The notes: generated from the letters alone by a model not told the origin. A stretch of 64,000 nt of DNA from Flavobacterium pisciphilum (GCF_020905345.1 NZ_JAJJMO010000001.1:4712001-4776000), one strand, 5' to 3'. Shown: positions 42,613 through 51,995, numbered from the stretch's first letter. A program made the numbers and translations.

Positions 42613-43314
42613 ATGAAAACAAACGGAACGTTTAAAAGTGCTCTTTCTCATATTTCTTATCCTGAAAGCGAAAAAGTTTCAGGAAAGTCTATTCAAAGCC
42701 CAATTTTGGCATTAATTGTTGCGGCTTATCCATCATTTACTAGAGAAGGATATATTTCTATAAAAGAATTAAATGTATTTCGTGAAAAGTACATTTCAAG
42801 TTATTTATCAGAAGAGTTAGGAGTGCTCTCTAATCTTGAAAAAAATGTGATAGGGTCTCTTACAGACGAAAAGTTATTGGTAAGTGCTGTTGAAGATGAA
42901 GTAGAGGTTAGAAGTTTTGGTCAAAAAGTAGCTGATAAAGTAGCTGATTTTGGAGGGAGTTGGACCTTTATAATATTATTTATTGTTTTTATAGTGCTCT
43001 GGATTTCTATCAATATTTACATTTTGGTAAATAAAGGTTTTGATCCCTATCCGTTTATTTTACTTAATTTGATTTTATCATGTGTTGCTGCTTTGCAAGC
43101 TCCAGTAATTATGATGAGTCAAAATCGTCAAGAAGAGAAAGATCGTGATAGAGCAAAAAAGGATTATATGATTAATCTAAAATCAGAATTAGAGATACGA
43201 ATGATGCATGAAAAATTAGATCATTTAATTATGCATCAGCAACAAGAATTAATCGAAATTCAGAAAGTTCAAATCGAAATGATAAATGATATTTTGAATC
43301 AGATTAAGAAATAG
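42613..43314 (+). CDS. DUF1003 membrane protein
   Basis: A 233-aa protein with two membrane helices (about 118-140 and 148-170) joined by NKGFDPYPF, followed by MMSQNRQEEKDRDRAKKDY, the conserved DUF1003 segment, and a C-terminal coiled coil. The N-terminal domain of 100 residues is soluble. Its molecular role is unknown. It is transcribed alone. Confidence 0.8.
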   Translation: MKTNGTFKSALSHISYPESEKVSGKSIQSPILALIVAAYPSFTREGYISIKELNVFREKYISSYLSEELGVLSNLEKNVIGSLTDEKLLVSAVEDEVEVRSFGQKVADKVADFGGSWTFIILFIVFIVLWISINIYILVNKGFDPYPFILLNLILSCVAALQAPVIMMSQNRQEEKDRDRAKKDYMINLKSELEIRMMHEKLDHLIMHQQQELIEIQKVQIEMINDILNQIKK

Positions 43315-43334
43315 ATTTTCTGATTTATGAAGGA

Positions 43335-43616
43335 TTAGTAGTAATGTTTGTATGCGTAGCCCAATACCATAATCAGACTATTTAGGATGCCGAAAAGCCA
43401 AAGAGGTTTTTTGTAGTTCCGACTTTTGTCAAAAAAATATAAAGCAATAATTCCTAAAAATAGTAGGCTAGTATATAGCGCAGGATACATCTCAAATGCA
43501 GCTTTAAAATCACCTTGAAAAAGTAGGAATAAAGCGCGCTGAAATCCGCAACCTAAACACTCAATTCCGAAGAGGGTTTTACTCAAGCATGGTAACATGT
43601 ATTTTTCTAGATCCAA
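43335..43616 (-). CDS. DUF2752 small membrane protein
   Basis: A 93-aa protein with the DUF2752 signature MLPCLSKTLFGIECLGCGFQRAL (in part), with the CxGCGxxRA core, followed by a hydrophobic helix and a second one near the end. The function is unknown. It is convergent with the DUF1003 gene, 20 bases away. Confidence 0.8.
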   Translation of the reverse strand: MDLEKYMLPCLSKTLFGIECLGCGFQRALFLLFQGDFKAAFEMYPALYTSLLFLGIIALYFFDKSRNYKKPLWLFGILNSLIMVLGYAYKHYY

Positions 43617-43694
43617 GAGATTTGTTTTTCTACAATTTTACAAAAAAAAGTTCAATCCGTTTCAAGAATAATTAAATGCTATTTTAAAGTTGAT

Positions 43695-43702
43695 TACTTT
43701 TG
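43695..43702 (+). promoter_or_regulatory. Candidate -7 box TACTTTTG
   Basis: A TAnnTTTG match 20 bases before the ATG of the 61-aa membrane gene. No good -33 TTG lies at the right distance, so this is tentative. Confidence 0.3.
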
Positions 43703-43722
43703 AAATCTGATAATTTATAAAA

Positions 43723-43908
43723 ATGAAAAAGTTAAGGATCCCAATAATGATAATTGCAATTTTGATTGCGCTATATGAACAGTCATCTGCAGATAAAAAC
43801 ATTTATATTACAATTGTGGCAATTGTAATTTTTATGATAGGGATGATGCAATTAAGTGCAAAAACACCAAGTAAGAATCAAGATAAAGATGAACAAGATG
43901 TTGAATAA
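43723..43908 (+). CDS. Small two-TM protein upstream of the Smr gene
   Basis: A 61-aa protein with two hydrophobic helices (about 4-18 and 27-45) and a charged tail. Its end overlaps the likely start of the Smr gene by 20 bases, so the two are translated together. No family is recognised. Confidence 0.6.
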   Translation: MKKLRIPIMIIAILIALYEQSSADKNIYITIVAIVIFMIGMMQLSAKTPSKNQDKDEQDVE

Positions 43909-44449
43909 AGGAGATAAGGTTTCGGTTCTAGATGAAGCTATAAATGGAGTAGTGTTATCTGTTAAAAATAACGAGGTAACGATAGAATCTGAGGACGGAT
44001 TCATGATGACATTTTTTGTCAATGAGTTAATTAAAATACACGATTCCAGTAATTTAATGAATTCTATTAAAAGGGTTAATGTAAGTGAGGTTTCAAAAGA
44101 GAAAGAAGAGCCAAAAGCAAGGAGTTTTGTGAAAGAACGCAAAGATAAACGTGAAATTCCAGCTCCAGAATTTGATTTACACATTGAAAAGTTAGTACCA
44201 AATAAACGTGGGATGTCTAATTATGATATCTTGACTTTACAGACAGAAACAGCAAAACGACACATCGAATTTGCTATCAAAAACCGCATTCCTAAAATTG
44301 TTTTTATCCATGGTGTTGGTGAAGGAATTTTAAAAGCGGAACTTGATTTTTTGTTAGGCCGTTATGATGGGATTGATTTTCAAGATGCCAATTATCAGAA
44401 ATATGGTTTAGGCGCAACCGAAGTTTATTTTAAACAAAATACCAAATAA
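43889..44449 (+). CDS. DUF2027/Smr-domain nuclease-like protein
   Basis: I take the ATG at 43889 (MNKMLNKGDKV), giving 186 aa; the open frame reaches a GTG at 43856. Residues about 4-60 are an SH3-like domain (KGDKVSVLDEAINGVV). Residues about 105-180 form a Smr domain with DLHIEKL, the IEFAIKNRIPKIVFIHGVGEG (in part) segment and a C-terminal strand. Smr domains bind or cut nucleic acids at unusual structures such as Holliday junctions or collided-ribosome mRNA. The protein is cytoplasmic. Confidence 0.82.
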   Translation: MNKMLNKGDKVSVLDEAINGVVLSVKNNEVTIESEDGFMMTFFVNELIKIHDSSNLMNSIKRVNVSEVSKEKEEPKARSFVKERKDKREIPAPEFDLHIEKLVPNKRGMSNYDILTLQTETAKRHIEFAIKNRIPKIVFIHGVGEGILKAELDFLLGRYDGIDFQDANYQKYGLGATEVYFKQNTK

Positions 44450-44492
44450 AGGCTGTTTTGTAAAGCGAAATAAGTTAAAGATAAGCCATAAA

Positions 44493-44553
44493 AAAAACGT
44501 CTGTTTTTAAAGAGAATTTCATTCAGAAACTCATTTTAAAAACAGACGTTTTT
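44493..44553 (+). terminator. Terminator after the Smr gene
   Basis: A perfect 18-bp stem (44493-44510 with 44536-44553) encloses a 25-base loop, ending in five T that are part of the stem's right arm. Confidence 0.7.
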
Positions 44554-44588
44554 GTAAGAAAGTATTTTGTCTTAATCTGAAAAGGAAA

Positions 44589-44625
44589 CACTCAAAAAGA
44601 AACGTAAAGGTATTCTTTTTGAGTG
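44589..44625 (-). terminator. Terminator of the lipoprotein gene at 44638
   Basis: A perfect 13-bp stem (44589-44601 with 44613-44625) lies 12 bases past the stop of the minus-strand gene, followed on that strand by a T-rich run. Confidence 0.7.
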
Positions 44626-44637
44626 CTGATATTTGTT

Positions 44638-45627
44638 TTAATTGGGGGTAGTTATTATAGTTCCTAAAACAAAACTATTGCCTAATCTGAATTCATTATT
44701 TCCTTTTTGTAATGAAACATTTTTGAGCGTTATAGTGTGTGCAAAGTTATTTCCATTAGTTGTTGTTGAAACTTCTATGATGCCACTGCTTCCTGCAATT
44801 CCGTTTTTACCTGCCCATGTTTGAGTTACTGTAGAGGAAGAAGGAGGGGTAGTTTGACAGAAATAATCATTGGTTATAGGAGCACCAACAAAAACGCGAT
44901 AAAGCAATTTATTTGTTGTATCATTGATTAATCTAGTTCTTGGTTGATTTAAAGGAGTAACTTCATTTAGAATCAAATCAGAGTCAATGTTATCAATAGT
45001 AAGAGCTGCATTTTGATTGTAATTGTATACCTGTTTTGAAACGGTACATTGTTTCGCATTTGATGGAACGAAAGTTAGTGGCAAGTCTGGTACAGTTACT
45101 GAATAGTCTCCGAATGGGAAGCTTTGATATGTTTGTGGTCCACTAGGTTTGTTAAATGTAATGTCTTTAAAAATAATACTATATGTATACCCAGTTATTT
45201 TGGTAGCATTGTTTTCATCAGCATCAGGCTTCTTTGCAGTTGTTGTTACCTCTATCACTCCCGATGTTGCTACCCATTCTTCAATTACATTAGGAGTTGC
45301 AGGTGGGATAACATCACACATATTGTTTTGAGTAACTTTACCATTATAAGCACGATAAATAACACGATATGTAGTAAGATCGATATTGTAGCGTTTTGGC
45401 TCTAAGGGAGTGCCTACAGAAGGTTCTCCTGCAAAAACAGTTTTAGGAAGATAAAGTAATAATGCTTCTTTTTCTTTTAGTTTAAAAATAAGACTGTTTG
45501 GAGAATTATTATCAGTGCAATTTGAAGGTAGTATATCTTGAAATTCAATAGACTCAACGGATATGTTTCCGTCGTCACAACCGTTTAATAGAAAGGCAAA
45601 TAATATTATGCTTACAATTTTTTTCAT
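44638..45627 (-). CDS. Lipoprotein with a duplicated domain, unknown function
   Basis: A 329-aa protein with lipobox FLLNGC (C17). The mature part has two related units of about 110 residues. Each has a YR.(Y/F).G segment with a following Cys (VIYRAYNGKVTQNNMC; LLYRVFVGAPITNDYFC), then PP.(T/S), a W(V/A), GIIEV(T/S)TT or GVIEVTTT, and a closing I.(F/L)K(D/N)(I/V). The domain is probably beta-rich and surface exposed or periplasmic. No family is recognised. Confidence 0.7.
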   Translation of the reverse strand: MKKIVSIILFAFLLNGCDDGNISVESIEFQDILPSNCTDNNSPNSLIFKLKEKEALLLYLPKTVFAGEPSVGTPLEPKRYNIDLTTYRVIYRAYNGKVTQNNMCDVIPPATPNVIEEWVATSGVIEVTTTAKKPDADENNATKITGYTYSIIFKDITFNKPSGPQTYQSFPFGDYSVTVPDLPLTFVPSNAKQCTVSKQVYNYNQNAALTIDNIDSDLILNEVTPLNQPRTRLINDTTNKLLYRVFVGAPITNDYFCQTTPPSSSTVTQTWAGKNGIAGSSGIIEVSTTTNGNNFAHTITLKNVSLQKGNNEFRLGNSFVLGTIITTPN

Positions 45628-45700
45628 TATGTTTTTATTTGTGTCAAAAATAGTGAAAAAAATGCTAATTGATATTTAAGAATAGACAATTGATATTTCA

Positions 45701-45708
45701 TAACTTTG
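45701..45708 (+). promoter_or_regulatory. Candidate -7 box TAACTTTG of the desulfurase gene
   Basis: A TAnnTTTG match ending six bases before the ATG at 45714. It supports that start and a nearly leaderless transcript. No -33 box at the usual spacing is seen. Confidence 0.35.
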
Positions 45709-45713
45709 CCACA

Positions 45714-46838
45714 ATGAAAAAAGTATATCTCGATAACGCCTCTACAACAGCCATACGACCAGAAGTCATTCAGGAAATGACTAAAGTAATGACTGAAGAT
45801 TATGGAAATGCATCTTCTCCACATAGTTCTGGACGAAATGCCAAGACAATTTTGGAACTTTCAAGGAAAAGTATTGCTAAACAATTGAATTGTTCAGCAC
45901 AAGAAATTATTTTTACTTCTGGTGGTACCGAAGCTAATAATTGGGTACTTCGTTCGGCTGTAAAGGACTTAAAAATCGAACGTATAATAACTACTAGAAT
46001 TGAACATCATGCTGTTTTACATACCGCTTTGGTGTTAGAATCTGAATATAATATTACGATTGATTATGTAAATATTAATCCTGATGGATCGATTGATCTA
46101 ACTCATTTGTCAAATTTACTGTCAGAAGAGAAGAAGACATTGGTAAGTCTTATGCATGTTAATAATGAAACAGGGACAGTTTTAGATCTAGATAGAGTTA
46201 GTGTAATATGTAAGCAATATGATGTGTTGTTTCATTCGGATACTGTACAATCTGTAGGTAAAACTAAAATTGATTTGCAAAGTTGTCCTTTGGATTTTAT
46301 TGTTGCAAGTGCGCATAAGTTCCATGGCCCAAAAGGGATTGGTTTTGCTTTTGTTCGAAAAAACTCTGGATTACAACCATTACTTTTTGGTGGAGAGCAA
46401 GAAAAAGGCTTGCGTGCAGGTACTGAAGCTGTACATCAAATTGCTGGAATGGCAAAAGCTTTGACGCTTTCGTATGAAAATTTAGAGAATGAAAAAGAAT
46501 ATGTTACAGAATTAAAATCGTATTTAATTAATCAGTTAGAAATTGAATTTCCAGGCTTCAGAATTAATGGAAACAGAGATGATTTTTATACAATCTTGAA
46601 TGTTATATTGCCTTTTTCGGCAGATAAAACTTCAATGTTACTGTTTAGTTTAGATATGAAAGGAATAGCGGTTTCTAGAGGAAGCGCTTGTCAATCAGGA
46701 AGCGTGCGCCCATCACATGTTTTAAAAGAAATGTTATCGGAAGCTGATTTAAAACTTCCGAATTTACGAATTTCTTTAAGTCATTACAATACCAAAGAAG
46801 ATATCGATTGGTTTATTGATAGTTTAAAAACTATTTAG
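45714..46838 (+). CDS. Cysteine desulfurase (NifS/IscS family)
   Basis: I take the ATG at 45714 (MKKVYLDNASTT), giving 374 aa; the longer frame starts inside the promoter. It is a PLP enzyme that takes sulfur from cysteine for Fe-S clusters or thio-modified tRNA. Seen are NASTTAIRPEV at the start, HHAVLHT near residue 100, PLP lysine K202 in SAHKFHGPKG and the sulfur-carrying C326 in SRGSACQSGSVRPSHV. The long loop around the Cys is typical of the IscS-like class. No iscU or other cluster gene is adjacent. Confidence 0.9.
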   Translation: MKKVYLDNASTTAIRPEVIQEMTKVMTEDYGNASSPHSSGRNAKTILELSRKSIAKQLNCSAQEIIFTSGGTEANNWVLRSAVKDLKIERIITTRIEHHAVLHTALVLESEYNITIDYVNINPDGSIDLTHLSNLLSEEKKTLVSLMHVNNETGTVLDLDRVSVICKQYDVLFHSDTVQSVGKTKIDLQSCPLDFIVASAHKFHGPKGIGFAFVRKNSGLQPLLFGGEQEKGLRAGTEAVHQIAGMAKALTLSYENLENEKEYVTELKSYLINQLEIEFPGFRINGNRDDFYTILNVILPFSADKTSMLLFSLDMKGIAVSRGSACQSGSVRPSHVLKEMLSEADLKLPNLRISLSHYNTKEDIDWFIDSLKTI

Positions 46839-46905
46839 GATTCTAAGATGTAGAAGGTGGGAGGTTTAAAAACACATCGCACCTTTTGCATCTTGTAAAA
46901 GAAGA

Positions 46906-47478
46906 CTATTTACGGATTACTTTTACTTGTGAGTCACTTGTTAACTTAATAATTGTAGATGGTTTTCCAGCTATTTTATCACGATTTAAATTCACAACAT
47001 AATCAACTCCTTTAATTATTTCAGGGTTAATATCCTTAAAAGCGATAGGAGTAGGCTGTCCCGAAATATTGGCAGAGGTAGAAACTAAAGGTTTTTTCAT
47101 TCGCTCTAAAAGTTTGAAACAAAAAGGCTCTTTAATAATTCTAATACCTAAAGAGTTATCAGGAGCTATAATGTTTGGTGCTACATTTCGAGGTTTGTCC
47201 AAAATAATTGTTGTAGGCTTTTCAGATAAATCCAAAATTTGCCAAGCTACTTCAGGAATATCTTTAAACACATTGTACATCATTTTTTCGCCATTCATTA
47301 GGCAAATCATACTTTGAGTTTCAGCTCTTTGTTTTAGTTTGTATATTTTGGCAACAGCTTCTGCATTAGTTGCATCACAGCCTATTCCCCAAACAGTATC
47401 TGTTGGATATAGTATTATTCCACCATCTTTAATGACTTCGTATGCATTGTGAATTTCGGTGTTTATGTCTTGACTCAT
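46906..47478 (-). CDS. Threonylcarbamoyl-AMP synthase (Sua5/YciO/YrdC family)
   Basis: A 190-aa single-domain protein that makes threonylcarbamoyl-AMP for the t6A modification of tRNA. Motifs are GGIILYPTDTVWGIGCDATN near residue 17 and VSTSANISGQPTP near 130 with basic residues in between (IYKLKQR). It lacks the C-terminal Sua5 domain, so it is the short YrdC/TsaC type. A paralogue could exist elsewhere in the genome. Confidence 0.85.
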   Translation of the reverse strand: MSQDINTEIHNAYEVIKDGGIILYPTDTVWGIGCDATNAEAVAKIYKLKQRAETQSMICLMNGEKMMYNVFKDIPEVAWQILDLSEKPTTIILDKPRNVAPNIIAPDNSLGIRIIKEPFCFKLLERMKKPLVSTSANISGQPTPIAFKDINPEIIKGVDYVVNLNRDKIAGKPSTIIKLTSDSQVKVIRK

Positions 47479-47533
47479 AAGTTGAATATTAAATGAGAAA
47501 TATTTTTCAAAATAGTTAGTAGTTAAACTAATA

Positions 47534-48610
47534 TTATGATGTTAGTTTGTTTATGATTTGTACAATCTTCTCTAAGTCTTCAGTGGTAATTCCTACGTAT
47601 AGTGGTAAACAAACTACTCGTGAAGCAATTGATTCAGATATAGGCATTTCTGTTCCTTTTGTGTAATTAATGGTGTTCAGAGATGGGTAAAAATAACGTC
47701 TTGGGATTATATTTTCTTTTTGTAATTCCTCTTGAACTCTTAATAGTGTTGCTTCAGAGTCAAATACTATAGGGTAATAACTATGATTCCATTCCGTGTT
47801 TTCTCTGATTTTTATACTTTTTAGGTTCTCGAAATTTAAATTTTCATTATAAAAGTCAGTTACTTTTTTTCTTTCACTAATAATATGCTCCATATATGGG
47901 AAAAGTGCTAATCCCATTGCAGCTTGCAATTCAGAAATCTTAGCATTAATTCCAAGGCCATGAAATTCCAAAGGGCCATTATGACCAAAATTGTGACTAT
48001 AAAACAATTGATGATGTATTTCGTTGTCGTTACAGAACATCGCTCCGCCTTCTCCAGTATGAAATAATTTTGTTGCATGGAAACTACAAGTACTTACATC
48101 TCCATAATTAAATATGGATTGATTGTTGTATTTAACTCCAAAACAATGTGCAGCATCATAAATTACTTTTAGATTATGCTTTTTTGCAATAGCTTCAATT
48201 GCGGCTACATGACATGGGTTTCCAAAAACATGAGTTGCTAATATTGCCGTAGTTTTAGATGTTATTGAAGCTTCAATTTTATTTTCGTCTATAGTTAAAT
48301 ATTCAGGGTGTATGTCTACAAAAACAGGTTTGCAGTTTTCCCATACAATCGCAGCTGAAGTAGCTACGTATGAAAAAGGTGTTGTTATTATTTCGCCGCC
48401 TTTACCAAATAATTTTAAAGCAATTTGAATAGGAATTGTACCGTTATTAGTAATTGTTAAGTTAGAAACATCAAGGTAATCTTTGAGTTTATGCTCTAAT
48501 TCTAATGTGAGTTCCCCACGGTTTGTGAGCCAAGCTTTGTCCCACGCACGTTTTACATAAGAATTGTATTCTTCTTGCGGAGGTAGAAAAGTTTTGGTTA
48601 CAGGAATCAT
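47534..48610 (-). CDS. DegT/DnrJ/EryC1 sugar aminotransferase
   Basis: A 358-aa PLP aminotransferase for nucleotide-linked keto sugars. PLP lysine is in CSFHATKLFHTGEGG near residue 180; the cofactor pocket has DAAHCFGV near 150. Members closest in this style make 4-amino-4,6-dideoxy sugars on dTDP or UDP. It is divergent from the ACP/KAS III cluster with 256 bases between starts, so it may supply the amino sugar that cluster acylates. That link is inferred from position. Confidence 0.85.
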   Translation of the reverse strand: MIPVTKTFLPPQEEYNSYVKRAWDKAWLTNRGELTLELEHKLKDYLDVSNLTITNNGTIPIQIALKLFGKGGEIITTPFSYVATSAAIVWENCKPVFVDIHPEYLTIDENKIEASITSKTTAILATHVFGNPCHVAAIEAIAKKHNLKVIYDAAHCFGVKYNNQSIFNYGDVSTCSFHATKLFHTGEGGAMFCNDNEIHHQLFYSHNFGHNGPLEFHGLGINAKISELQAAMGLALFPYMEHIISERKKVTDFYNENLNFENLKSIKIRENTEWNHSYYPIVFDSEATLLRVQEELQKENIIPRRYFYPSLNTINYTKGTEMPISESIASRVVCLPLYVGITTEDLEKIVQIINKLTS

Positions 48611-48866
48611 TTAATTATGGATTTAGTGAGTTTAATTAGCCGTAAAGGGTAAAGTATTGTTATATTTGTGGGGTAAAAATAGGAAAAGAAACCTGATTTT
48701 TTGGTATTAGTAAGTATTATAAAAGAATAAGAAAAAATCTTATTATCTGATTGTTTGAAAAACAAGATTTTAAGAATAGATTTTCTTTTGCCAAAATATA
48801 AGTTTTTTCTTTGTTTTTTATTGAAATTAATAAATATAATAAATCCAAAATAAATTTAAGAATACT

Positions 48867-49097
48867 ATGGAAATCAACACTTTTTTGCAAAATTTTGCGG
48901 ACATTTTAGATGATACAGATGCAACATTAATAAAACAAGAAACTGTTTTTAGAGATTTAGAAGAATGGGATTCATTAACGGCCTTGTCGTTAATTGCAAT
49001 GGCAGACGAAGAATATTCGGTAAAATTGACCGGTGATGATATTAAATCTTCGACTTCATTAAACGATATCTTCGAAATAATAAAAAATAAAGGGTAA
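48867..49097 (+). CDS. Acyl carrier protein
   Basis: A 76-aa acidic helical protein with the phosphopantetheine site EWDSLTAL (S36). It holds growing or finished acyl groups as thioesters in the cytoplasm. It is not in a fatty-acid operon but leads a run of five genes for making and moving a modified acyl chain, so it is likely dedicated to that pathway. It starts 6 bases before the first KAS III gene. Confidence 0.88.
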   Translation: MEINTFLQNFADILDDTDATLIKQETVFRDLEEWDSLTALSLIAMADEEYSVKLTGDDIKSSTSLNDIFEIIKNKG

Positions 49098-49102
49098 TTT
49101 AA

Positions 49103-50158
49103 ATGGCTACTTTTTCAGTAAATAATATTGCAATAAAAGGCATCTCATGTTGCGTTCCGAAAAATTTGGAACGCAACATTGATTTAGATATATTAACACA
49201 AGAAGAAATTCAAAAATTCATTGACGCAACTGGAGTTGAAGAACGACGTGTTGCTACAAAGGAAATTTGTACTTCTGATTTATGCTGTGAGGCTGCTGAA
49301 AAATTAATCAAAGATTTGAATTGGCAAAAAGAAGAAATTGAAATTTTAGTTTTTGTTTCGCAAACCGCTGATTATATTTTACCAGTTTCTGCAGCAATAC
49401 TTCAAGACAGATTAGGATTGACAACAAATTGCATTGCCTTTGATGTGCCATTAGGCTGTTCAGGCTATGTTTATGGGATGTCAATAATAGCTAGCATGAT
49501 GAAAGCAACAGGTATAAAAAAAGGATTGCTTTTGGCTGGTGATACAAGTAGTAAATTACTTTCTAAATCAGATAAGAGTACAGTCCCGCTTTTCGGAGAT
49601 GGGGGTAGTGCAACAGCATTTGAACTTGAAGAAAATGCAGAGCGTTTACTTTTTGATTTAGGTACTGATGGATCAGGTTTTAAGACAATAATTGTAAATG
49701 ATGGTGGTTCTAGAAATAGAACAACTCCAGATTCTTTAACATATCATACTATTTCGCCAGGAATTGAAAGAAATGCTTGTCAGTTGATTTTGGACGGAAT
49801 GGATGTTTTTAGTTTTGGAATTTCACAAGCTCCAAAAACAGTAAATAAACTTATCGAAAAGTTTGAAATAGATAAAGACACTATAGATCATTTCGTATTT
49901 CATCAGGCAAATTTGATGATGAATAAAATGATTGTTAAAAAATTAAAACTGCCAGTTGAGAAAGTTCCTTATTCATTAAAAGGATATGGGAATACTTCTT
50001 CTACAACAATTCCTCTAACTATAGTGACAGAATTAAAAGAGGATCTTACTAATGCAACTCAGGATTTGATTATATGTGGATTTGGAGTTGGTTTATCTTG
50101 GGGAACAGCTAAGATAAGATTGGATAATGTTATAATTTCAGATTTAATAGAAATATGA
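49103..50158 (+). CDS. 3-oxoacyl-ACP synthase III (FabH-like), first copy
   Basis: A 351-aa thiolase-fold condensing enzyme with the full KAS III triad: C119 in PLGCSGYVYG, H267 in VFHQAN and N297 in YGNTSST. KAS III enzymes start chains by joining an acyl-CoA to malonyl-ACP, or transfer acyl groups. Being one of two in the cluster and following a private ACP, it probably makes a short beta-keto acyl group. It overlaps the Rieske gene by four bases. Confidence 0.88.
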   Translation: MATFSVNNIAIKGISCCVPKNLERNIDLDILTQEEIQKFIDATGVEERRVATKEICTSDLCCEAAEKLIKDLNWQKEEIEILVFVSQTADYILPVSAAILQDRLGLTTNCIAFDVPLGCSGYVYGMSIIASMMKATGIKKGLLLAGDTSSKLLSKSDKSTVPLFGDGGSATAFELEENAERLLFDLGTDGSGFKTIIVNDGGSRNRTTPDSLTYHTISPGIERNACQLILDGMDVFSFGISQAPKTVNKLIEKFEIDKDTIDHFVFHQANLMMNKMIVKKLKLPVEKVPYSLKGYGNTSSTTIPLTIVTELKEDLTNATQDLIICGFGVGLSWGTAKIRLDNVIISDLIEI

Positions 50159-51243
50159 CGAAAAATCTAAACTATATAGATGAAACAGTTTATCAAGATG
50201 AGAAGTCGTTGTTTTTTAATGAATCTTGGATACTAGTTGCTCATAAAAATGAATTATTAAATACTAACGATTTTGTGACTTTTGAGTATTTTGGAAATAA
50301 AATTTTTATCCAAAATTTTAATGGCACAATAAAATCTTTTCAGAATGTATGTTTGCATAGATTTAATACAATTCATGAAGAGCCTTGTGGTAATAGAGTT
50401 TCCTCTTGCTTATATCATAATTGGACTTATGGAAAAAAGGGTAATGTAATTGGATTAATGTGTCGAAATTCATTTGAGAAAGATGATATAAGTGGATTAA
50501 AGCTCAAAGAATATGAAGTTGGTAATTGTGGCGATTTCTTTTTTATAAAACTAAATGATAAGTTAGAGCAAAATCTAGAGCAATATTTAGGTAGTATATT
50601 TAATCCATTAGAAGAAATAAGTAGACATTTTGGAGTAAAAACAATTGATTATACGATTGAACATAAAGTAAATTGGAAACTTTTAGTCGAAAATGTTTTG
50701 GAGTGTTATCACTGTACTTCAGTTCACGAAAACTCGTTTGCAAAAATGGGATTTGGATCTGTTGCTCCAGAAAAATTTGATTTTTACGATGCTCATAGTT
50801 GGTGTGAATTTCCAAAATCTGAAGATGTAAAACAAAACAAAATTATAGAAAAAGCTTTAGCTAGTAGAACTTTTAAAACACAAGGATATTTACATTTTTA
50901 TATCTATCCCAATGCATTTATAAGTTCAGTAGAAGGTAAAGGTTTTTATTTTGGATTTATGCTTCCAGAATCTCCCTCTAAAACAAATTTAAGAGTACGT
51001 TACTTCTCTCCTAAATTTGACAAAGACTTAAGTGAATCAGAAATGAATATTATTGATTTTATTAATAATAGTTCTAATGAATCTTTGGATTTAGTTTTAA
51101 ATGAAGATAAAAAAATAGCTGAAAATATTCAATCAAACTTAGTGAATTTTAAAGATAGTTCTCCAATATTTGGTGATGAAGAATTTAGAATTTTGAAGTT
51201 TTATGAATATTTTAATGCCCAAAAAGAATTAAAAAATATATAA
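50155..51243 (+). CDS. Rieske-type non-heme iron oxygenase
   Basis: A 362-aa protein with an N-terminal Rieske 2Fe-2S domain (C66, H68, C85, H88 in CLHR and CLYHNW) and a catalytic domain with the iron site H186 and H191 in LECYHCTSVH, the pattern of ring-hydroxylating oxygenase alpha subunits. Electron-transfer partners are not encoded nearby. Placed between a KAS III and an SDR it could hydroxylate or desaturate an acyl chain or sugar. The reaction is not deducible. Confidence 0.85.
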   Translation: MTKNLNYIDETVYQDEKSLFFNESWILVAHKNELLNTNDFVTFEYFGNKIFIQNFNGTIKSFQNVCLHRFNTIHEEPCGNRVSSCLYHNWTYGKKGNVIGLMCRNSFEKDDISGLKLKEYEVGNCGDFFFIKLNDKLEQNLEQYLGSIFNPLEEISRHFGVKTIDYTIEHKVNWKLLVENVLECYHCTSVHENSFAKMGFGSVAPEKFDFYDAHSWCEFPKSEDVKQNKIIEKALASRTFKTQGYLHFYIYPNAFISSVEGKGFYFGFMLPESPSKTNLRVRYFSPKFDKDLSESEMNIIDFINNSSNESLDLVLNEDKKIAENIQSNLVNFKDSSPIFGDEEFRILKFYEYFNAQKELKNI

Positions 51244-51986
51244 TGAATCCATTTGATTTATCAGGAAAGAAAATATTAGTAACTGGAGCATCTTCGGGTA
51301 TCGGTTACGAAACTTGTTTAGCAATAACAAGACAAGGGGGAACTTTTATAGCAATAGCGAGACGTAAAGATTTTCTTGAAAAATTAATTGAAGAATGTGG
51401 TAGTGAAAATAGTTTTATAGCTGCAGATTTATCCAAAATGGATGATATTAAAGCTATTGTTGATACTATTGCTAATATAGATGGAATTGTACATTCAGCT
51501 GGAATTGTATCATTGGCACCCGTTAAATTTTATTCAGAAGAATTAATGAATGAGATGCGAGCAATAAATTTTGATTCAATTGCTTATCTGATAAATTTAA
51601 TTTTCAAAAAGAAGAAAATAAATAAAGGAAGTTCAATTGTTTTGGTATCATCAATTGCAGGGTTGTTTGGAATGAAAGGAAATGGAATTTATGCTGCAAG
51701 TAAAGGAGCATTAATTGCAATTTCGAAAGTTTGGGCCAGTGAGTTTGCAACAAGTAAAACACGTGTAAATTGTGTTTCGCCTGGGATGGTTAAAACTGAA
51801 ATAACATCAAAGTCGATTGAAGATTTGTCTTTAGAAGTAATTCAACAAGATGAAAAAAAATATCCTTTGGGTTATGGAGACCCAATTCAAGTTGCAAATC
51901 CAATAGTGTTTTTATTGTCAGAAGCAAGTAGTTGGATTACGGGGCAAAATATAGTTTTAGACGGAGGAAGAACTTCAACGATATAA
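51243..51986 (+). CDS. Short-chain dehydrogenase/reductase, likely 3-oxoacyl-ACP reductase
   Basis: A 247-aa classical SDR with the NAD(P) motif TGASSGIGYE, NAG-like HSAG near residue 85, catalytic Ser in VSSIAG, Y150 and K154 in YAASK, and PGMVKTEI near 180. A FabG-like reduction of the beta-keto group made by the neighbouring KAS III to a 3-hydroxyacyl group fits the cluster. Its ATG overlaps the preceding stop, so it is translationally coupled. Confidence 0.87.
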   Translation: MNPFDLSGKKILVTGASSGIGYETCLAITRQGGTFIAIARRKDFLEKLIEECGSENSFIAADLSKMDDIKAIVDTIANIDGIVHSAGIVSLAPVKFYSEELMNEMRAINFDSIAYLINLIFKKKKINKGSSIVLVSSIAGLFGMKGNGIYAASKGALIAISKVWASEFATSKTRVNCVSPGMVKTEITSKSIEDLSLEVIQQDEKKYPLGYGDPIQVANPIVFLLSEASSWITGQNIVLDGGRTSTI

Positions 51987-51995
51987 TTCTTGAGA

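Noticed and set aside
48661..48668. TATATTTG as promoter of the acyl carrier protein gene
   Set aside because: It matches the -7 consensus, but lies about 200 bases before the gene with no -33 box at the right distance.
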